Shown here in pieces: positions 27,501 through 32,468 of a stretch of DNA of 32,468 nt. Origin of the DNA: Flavobacteriales bacterium (GTDB taxonomy: Bacteria > Bacteroidota > Bacteroidia > Flavobacteriales_G > JALEGO01); NCBI GenBank assembly GCA_020631045.1, contig JAHDHZ010000028.1, forward strand, positions 1 to 32,468. The letters are read 5' to 3'. Every line of letters starts with the position of its first letter. The first letter of the stretch is position 1. Below the pieces are notes generated by a model. The model saw only the letters and a program-made list of their open reading frames with translations. It did no database searches and was not told the origin of the DNA. The position numbers and the translations under genes are program-made.

Positions 27501-28256
27501 ATTCCTTGTACAGAATTGCAAACCATCATTACCAGTACCGATCTTACTGATTCTATTGCTAATGATGGAACAGCAACTGCTCAAGGTGTAGGCGGAAACG
27601 CCCCTTACACATATGCTTGGTCAAACAATGAAAATACAGCAAGTATTGAAAACCTCTCACCAGGATTATATACCGTTACTGTAACAGATGCTAATAACTG
27701 TGTAAACATAGAAAATGTGGTCATTTATGCTCCAGGGGTGAATCCTTGCAACATGTCATCGATTATCACATCAACCAATGAAACAGCTGATGGTGCGAAT
27801 GATGGAACAGTATCTGTTAGCCCCGTTAATGGAGTAGCCCCTTATTCATATGTTTGGAATACAGGTGATAGCATCGCTTATTTAACAAACCTTAACCCTG
27901 ATGTATATGTAGTAACCATTACAGATTCAAACAACTGTAGTAATGTTAATGTGGCGGTAATTGAAGCATATAGCGATTCAATTGTTAGTATAAAAAGAAA
28001 CTGGCAAGAACAAGGGTTAGTTGTTTACCCTAATCCTGCTAAAGACTTTGTTAATTTAGTAATAAAACAACCTATAAAAACGCCAGTTAATTTAGAGGTT
28101 TTAAATAGTTTAGGACAAATTGTATTAACTCAAAGACTAATAAATAATCAACAACACGTATTATTAAATGTAGAAGCTTTATCTAAGGGAACTTATTACA
28201 TTAATTACCGTGTTAATGAGCTTATTAAAACAGCAGTGTTTATTTTAAATAAATAA
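24531..28256 (+). CDS. SBBP-repeat / SprB-repeat T9SS type A surface protein (paralog 1)
   Basis: This is a 1241-residue secreted protein. A signal peptide (about 1-18, ending LFA) is followed by an N-terminal domain (about 30-255: NHGQWKNKAVLYKGNYKG, then WNQYFKNMNPNTQI) that usually precedes SBBP repeats in Bacteroidota (I believe catalogued as DUF7948). Seven SBBP beta-propeller repeats follow (about 257-710), each with YSTFLGG-like and DFPVTPG-like motifs. Next come one SprB repeat (about 725-785), the cysteine-bearing PPC-like module (791-908), three more SprB repeats (PYTYAWSNN and PYSYVWNTGD types, about 915-1150) and a type A sorting domain (VVYPNPAKDFVNL to the end). It is probably a cell-surface adhesin or structural protein; no enzyme motif is visible. 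It is followed in tandem by a close paralog. Confidence 0.88.
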   Translation: MRLFFSVFFFSFSSILFASDTFNSDKYTPENYIQFMKNHGQWKNKAVLYKGNYKGTHVRFLENGISYAVSRVVEDELDKKDKHITGRLEARKKEKREALVWNQYFKNMNPNTQIIEKGYSDSKTNYLIGNDKSKWVRNAAQYNQLMYENIYDNIDLDYYSVDQRIKYDYVVKPGGDISDIQVEYEGIEKLSINQKGQLVIQTTWGETIDQKPYSYQTINGKQKKVEVEYEIINKNTFGFKAMQKYNMNQTLIIDPYSLVWSTLIGGEGTSSIDDIIIASNKDVLITGNTSINNFPITPGVYQINKNSQIDAFVSRFSKNADSLIFSTFIGGSSNDFSNSISLTSNEDIIITGYTYSGDFPVTPGAYFNPNAALFRVFASKISQGGTNLLYSSIIGNVPSSAKVDHAICANEDIILVGRTYSSSNFPVTPGAYQTNPSGSYVGFVTRLNASGSALIYSTLLGGNDVDNIKSVELTTNEEVIVSGNTNSFNFPVTSGVYQSSYKDSFDVFVTRLNNTGTGLIYSTFLGGTGSDFNSSVSIMNNGNIAVTGETGSSDFPVTPGVLQENILGERDAFISVLSADLSSLISSTFLGGGKMDRSEDIFLIDQNKIVVSGNTSSLDFPTTTDAYQSNALDSNDAFISVLNLSLDSLSYSSYFGGSDHDYLYATAFNEGNIWAAGSSSSIDFPVTPGVFTTDIMNSNQHGFVVKFIDCIDNNLGINIQVASSNENVSNGSATVNFITQGTPPYTYQWDNNQTTQTVSNLSAGSYTVTVYDSNFCSVVDVGVINEILDTLDCSNAVSLICNTPYSGASSNAASQVYSYGCNTWSETGPERVHTYTPTENGPFSAKLINYTGDLDVYILGSCDPSDCIGEVLSDSAYFANGVAGTTYYLVVDADDGSGSAYDILVSGCANTNCDGFSVSLSGTNETGPSANDCAAVANITGGTSPFTYSWSNGATTDNISNVPAGTYGFTVTDGLNCSATDSITLELYTGIPCTELQTIITSTDLTDSIANDGTATAQGVGGNAPYTYAWSNNENTASIENLSPGLYTVTVTDANNCVNIENVVIYAPGVNPCNMSSIITSTNETADGANDGTVSVSPVNGVAPYSYVWNTGDSIAYLTNLNPDVYVVTITDSNNCSNVNVAVIEAYSDSIVSIKRNWQEQGLVVYPNPAKDFVNLVIKQPIKTPVNLEVLNSLGQIVLTQRLINNQQHVLLNVEALSKGTYYINYRVNELIKTAVFILNK
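27855..27980 (+). repeat. Near-identical segment shared with the downstream paralog (copy A)
   Basis: This 126-bp stretch encodes the last SprB repeat and matches 31887-32012 with only 5 differences by my count. Flanking parts of the two genes differ far more. It is consistent with recent gene conversion or unequal crossing-over between the tandem copies. Confidence 0.8.
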
Positions 28257-28282
28257 AAGCCATTCTTTTTTTTTAAAAAAAG

Positions 28283-28291
28283 TATCTTTTG
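28283..28291 (+). promoter_or_regulatory. -7-like box before the second SBBP gene
   Basis: TATCTTTTG, then TTAAAATCACA, lies before ATG 28306 and mirrors the layout before paralog 1. No TTG is present at the -33 position, where a T/A tract lies instead, so the promoter may be weaker or lost. Confidence 0.3.
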
Positions 28292-28305
28292 CTTAAAATC
28301 ACAAA

Positions 28306-31300
28306 ATGAAGCAATTTATACTTTCTGCGTCTATAATATTTTCTTGTGTCTCGGTTTTTTCTGCTGAACCCATAAATAAAGAAAAATACAATCCTCAAAA
28401 GCATCTTCAATTTATGAAGAATCAGGGGCAGTGGAGTAATGCTGCTATCTTGTATAAAGGTAACTACAAAGGCACCCAGGTACGTTTTTTAGAAAACGGC
28501 CTCAGCTATGCTATTTCAAAAGCAATTAAAAGTGAGGGTGATAAAAAGGATGAAAGTGCAACAGATAGATTTGAACATAGAGAAGAAAAAAGAGAAGCAT
28601 TGGTTTGGAACCAGTACTTTAAAAACATGAACCCGAATACTCAGATCATTGAAAAAGGGTATTCGAATAGTAAGACCAATTACTTTATTGGTAAAGATCA
28701 AAGCAAATGGATAAGAGGAGCATCGCAATACAACCAGCTTACCTACCAAGAAATATATCCAGGTATTGATTTAGATTACTACAGTGTCAATCAAAAATTA
28801 AATACGATTACATTGTAAAACCAGGAGCTAATATCAGTGACATACAAGTACAGTATGATGGCATAGAAAAACTTAGCATCAATGAAAAAGGCCAATTGGT
28901 GATTCAAACTGCTTGGGGGGAAACAATTGAAGAAGCTCCTTATTCTTATCAAAAAATAGATGGCAAACAAAAAGAAGTACAGATTGAATATGAAATACTC
29001 AATAAAAATACCTTTGGATTTAAAGCAATAGAAAACTACAACAAGAATCAAGCTTTAGTAATTGATCCTTATAGTTTAATTTGGAGTACACTTTTAGCAG
29101 GATCAGGAAGTTTGAGTGCTTTTGTACAAGTAGCTGATATGATTGTGGCTCAAAATAATGAAGTGGTTGCTTCAGGTGTTATGGTTGATTTTAATTTTCC
29201 GACCACTCCTGGATCATACCAAAACTCTACTCAGGGAAACCGAAGTGCGTTTGTGACAAGATTAAAAGCCGATGGGTCAGATATTGTATATAGTGTAATA
29301 TTAGGCGGTAATTCAGGGGCTGATGGTGTTGTTCTTTCTAATAATGAAGAAGTAATATTAACAGGTTCAGCGCAAGACAATACCTTTCCTACAACTTTAG
29401 GGGCATTAAAAACTAATTTAAATGATTCAGCAGATGCATTTGTTACTCGTATAAGTGCAAATGGGTCAAATTTAATGTTTAGTACATTTTTAGGGGGGTC
29501 TGGTTTAGATGATGGAAGGGGGGTTCAACTTGCATTAAATGAAGATGTTGTTATTTGTGGAAATACTACTTCAAATGATTTCCCAACAAGTAATAATGCG
29601 TATCAAATAAGCAACAATAATATTCAGGATGTTTTTATAACACGCTTAAGCGCTGATGGATCGAGCATTGTTTATAGTACTTTTGTTGGTGGGTCAGACG
29701 TTGATATAACAAATGCATTACAATTAACTTCAAATGAAGATGTTGTAATTTGTGGTCAGACTATTTCAAGTGATTTTCCTACCACTTCTGGGGCTTTTCA
29801 AACACAATTATCTAATAATATTTCTAACGCATTTATTACTAAACTATCTTCAGATGGTTCAACTCTAGTTTATAGCACATTTTTAAGTGGTAGTGGCAGT
29901 AGCATAGGCGGAGATAATCCAATTGATATTGATCTGTATCCAAATAATGATTTGCTTATTACTGGTGTAACTTCTTCTTCTGATTTTCCGACTACTTCAG
30001 ATGCTTATCAAATTAATTATGGAGGAATGAGTGATGCATTTGTAACTAGATTAAGTAGTGATGGTAGTAATTTGGTTTACAGTACTTTTTTTGGAGGAAG
30101 TGATTTTGATCGAGGAGGTGATATTCAATTAATCACAGACCAAGATATTGCATTTACTGGCGCCACGTATTCAAATAATTTTCCGATCACAAACCACAAT
30201 GCTTTTCAAATTTCAAAGAATGATTCAGCTGCAGCATTTATGACTACATTAAGTGGTGATGGTCAAACACTAACCTACAGTAGTTTTTTAGGTGGAAATT
30301 CTACTGATATATCGTATGAATTAATTACTAAAAATGAAAAAGTTTGGATATGTGGGTTAACTGCTTCTTCTGATTTTCCTACGACACCATCATCTTTTTT
30401 ACCTTTTTCTTCTGCAGATATTCCTGGATTTATTTCAAGGTTTGACAAATCTTGTGTTACAAATACATTAAATGTTAGTGCCACAAGTACTGATGATTTA
30501 AATAATTTAGGTAACGGGTCTGCAACAGTAAATGTAACAGGAGGTAATGCTCCTATTGCTTATCTATGGAGCAATGGATTTACTACTTCAACTATTTCAG
30601 GGTTGTTTCCGGGTGAATATCAAGTAACTGTTACAGATGTTGATAGTTGTCAGGTAGAAAATGTCGTTATTGTTTCTGGATGTGCTAATAATACAATGGA
30701 TATTGAGGTGCAAAGTACACCGTCTAATCAAAATGCAAATAATGGTTCAGCTACTGTTAGTTTTTTAACTCAAGGTACAGCACCATATATGTATGAATGG
30801 GGCAATAATCAAACTACGCAAACTATTTCAGGATTACCTTCTGGTACGTATACAGTTACTGTTTATGACGCAAATTTTTGTTCTGTTGCAGATTTTGGGG
30901 TGATTGGCGAAGTGTCAAATAATTTAAATTGTGCTAATGCAGTAACATTACTTTGTAACGTACCTTACTCAGGTACTGCTTCTACAGCTGCTTCTGGTGT
31001 ATATAGTTACGGGTGTAATACCTGGTCAGAAACCGGTCCTGAGCGTGTGCATACTTATACCCCAACAGAAAACGGACCGTTTGGAGTTAAACTCACCAAC
31101 TATACGGGAGACTTAGATATTTACATTTTAGGTTCTTGTGATCCTGCTGATTGCTTGGGTCAGGTGTTTTCTGATTCAGCACATTTTGCAAACGGAATTG
31201 CGGACACCACTTACTATTTAGTAGTTGATGCAGATGATGGTTCTGGCAGCGCGTATGATATTTTAGTCACAGGATGTGTAGATACGGTTGATTGTTCTGG

Positions 31301-32291
31301 CTTTTCTTTTTCTTTGACTGGAACAAATGAAACAGCTCCTAGCGCCAATGATTGTGCTGCTGCTGTAGTAAATATAACTGGAGGGGCCTCTCCTTTTACC
31401 TACAGTTGGTCTAATGGGGCAACTACAGATAATATAAGTAATGTACCTGCGGGTACATATGGTGTTACTGTTACTGATGGCCAAAACTGTTCAGCAACAC
31501 ACAGTATTACCCTTGAATTATACACAGGCATACCTTGTGAGAGTTTGCAGCTAAACATTCAAACCACAAACGAAAGCGATACTAATGCAAATGATGGTTC
31601 TGCTATTGCAACAGCTTTGGGTGGTAATCCGCCATATAGTTATGTGTGGTCTAATGGGGAGGCAACCTCTGCTATAACTAATCTTTCGCCTGATCTATAT
31701 TCCTTAACAGTTACAGATGCCAATAATTGTGTTTCTATTGATGAGAATGTGGTTATATATGCTGCTGGAGAAAACCTATGCAATATGTCATCAATCATGA
31801 ACTCGACTGATGAAACCGCTCAGGGAGCAAACGATGGAACAGTCAGCGTGACTCCAGTTAATGGAACTGCGCCTTTTTCGTACATATGGAATACAGGTGA
31901 TAGCATCGCTTATTTAACAAACCTTAGCCCTGATGTATATGTAGTAACCATTACAGACTCAAACAACTGTAGTAATGTTAATGTGGCTGTAATTGAAGCA
32001 TATAGTGACTCAGCCTCTATAGGCGTTAATTTACTTATAGAGCACCCAAACTTTAAAGTTTTTCCAAATCCTGTAAAAGATGTGTTAACTGTTGTGTTTG
32101 AGAGCAAATCAAACACTAAACAAACTCTTGAGGTTTTAAACAACTTAGGTCAGGTAGTATTAACAAAAAATATGACGTTAAATAAAACCCAAGAAAATAT
32201 ACCTGTGCAAACCCTGGCAAATGGTACATACCACTTAAAGGTATCTAACCAATATGCAACTAAAAGTATTTCTTTTGTAGTTGATCGCTAG
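28306..32291 (+). pseudogene. SBBP-repeat / SprB-repeat T9SS protein (paralog 2), interrupted by a 1-nt frameshift
   Basis: This is a tandem paralog of the preceding gene. The first frame (28306-28818) encodes a signal peptide (ending FSA) and the N-terminal domain up to DLDYYSVNQK, then stops. The homologous reading resumes one frame over, at 28797, as IKYDYIVKPG and stays open to 32291. Compared with paralog 1, one A is missing from the run at 28793-28797 (A5 where A6 restores the frame). If repaired, the product is about 1328 residues: N-terminal domain, seven SBBP repeats, two SprB repeats, the PPC-like module (30924-31277), three SprB repeats and a type A sorting domain (KVFPNPVKDVLTV). 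The rest shows no decay, so this is a recent mutation, a recoding site, or a base-call error. The internal start at 28896 would lack a signal peptide. Confidence 0.85.
31887..32012 (+). repeat. Near-identical segment shared with the upstream paralog (copy B)
   Basis: This is the partner of 27855-27980 (offset 4032 bp), encoding the last SprB repeat with the motif NTGDSIAYLTNL. There are 5 differences over 126 bp, most of them synonymous. Confidence 0.8.
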
Positions 32292-32306
32292 CCTACGATA
32301 GTAGGT
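32291..32306 (+). terminator. Possible weak terminator hairpin after paralog 2
   Basis: CCTAC-GATA-GTAGG starts right at the stop codon and is followed by a loose T-rich stretch (GACTTACTTTTT). The 5-bp stem and the interrupted T run make termination uncertain. It lies between the convergent paralog 2 and exonuclease III genes. Confidence 0.3.
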
Positions 32307-32349
32307 GACTTACTTTTTAGCCGAATAACGGGAAAGAGCTTCAAAAAAA

Positions 32350-32468
32350 TTAAGACAATTCAAGCACCACTGCGCAATGGTCTGAATGTACTACATTAGG
32401 CAGCATGTAAGTGTTTTTTAAGCGTTTTTCTAAAGTGTTGCTTGCCATGTGGTAATCAATGCGCCATC
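32350..32468 (-). CDS. xthA: Exonuclease III / AP endonuclease family, C-terminal end (gene runs off the right edge)
   Basis: Only the last 38 residues are visible. They read WRIDYHMASNTLEKR, then HSDHCAVVLELS before the TAA at 32352-32350. The WRIDY strand and the terminal SDHC motif, with its catalytic Asp-His pair, are hallmarks of the exonuclease III/APE1 endonuclease-exonuclease-phosphatase fold, which cleaves at abasic sites in base-excision repair. The usual proline after SDHC is replaced by alanine, a mild departure. Other members of the fold end similarly, but WRIDY with SDHC points to the XthA/ExoA group. It converges on the SBBP paralog with a 58-nt gap. Confidence 0.85.
   Translation of the reverse strand, partial: WRIDYHMASNTLEKRLKNTYMLPNVVHSDHCAVVLELS

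Noticed and set aside
28257-28280. T/A tract hairpin as a terminator between the SBBP paralogs
   Set aside because: A T run followed by an A run can pair but has no GC stem; I cannot support termination there.
28896-32291. An independent gene starting at the GTG at 28896
   Set aside because: Homology to paralog 1 continues upstream across the frameshift from 28797, and a product starting at 28896 would lack the signal peptide needed by a T9SS cargo.
24531-32291. CRISPR or satellite-type direct repeats
   Set aside because: The periodicity reflects in-frame SBBP and SprB protein repeats with divergent codons, not short identical repeats with spacers.

Overview
The window is a chromosomal segment of an AT-rich member of the Bacteroidota. 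The evidence is type IX secretion system (T9SS) C-terminal sorting domains on five large secreted proteins, a PorP/SprF protein, a short primary sigma factor of the Bacteroidota type, and many copies of the Bacteroidota -7 promoter box TAnnTTTG. A gliding or marine Flavobacteriales-like lineage is plausible, but the sequence does not fix the order.

Layout. Positions 1-4420 hold housekeeping genes: the start of pgk and a GlsB-type membrane protein (minus), the GTPases era and der (plus), and an acyl-CoA carboxylase carboxyltransferase subunit (minus). Positions 4500-5566 hold a DUF2927-like exported protein, a 114-bp imperfect palindrome and tRNA-Arg(UCG). Positions 5567-9839 are a compact plus-strand run: a beta-propeller protein, a T9SS-exported N-acetylmuramoyl-L-alanine amidase, hemJ and a membrane-anchored metallophosphoesterase. 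The primary sigma factor gene follows, with a clear rho-independent terminator. Then comes a 1570-residue T9SS cargo with Asp-box repeats and a beta-helix (10953-15665). recJ is divergent from a GT-C-like membrane protein (15747-18805). The minus block 18771-24450 holds a 1330-residue PKD-repeat protein with a type B sorting domain, its likely PorP/SprF partner, and a YiiX-like lipoprotein. The plus block 24531-32291 holds two tandem paralogous SBBP/SprB-repeat T9SS proteins; the second is broken by a one-base frameshift. The 3' end of an exonuclease III gene closes the window.

How the genes work together. The accessory content is mostly a surface and secretion programme. Five cargo proteins end in T9SS sorting domains: four type A, and one type B with PorP/SprF encoded directly after it. 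A shared cysteine-containing PPC-like module links the amidase to the two SBBP proteins, so these exported proteins have exchanged modules. The most notable items are the long palindrome beside tRNA-Arg, the single-A frameshift in an otherwise intact paralog, the shared module, and the number of genes whose -7 box lies 4-8 nt before ATG, which suggests leaderless transcripts. I found no CRISPR array, transposase, phage gene or clearly novel defence system.
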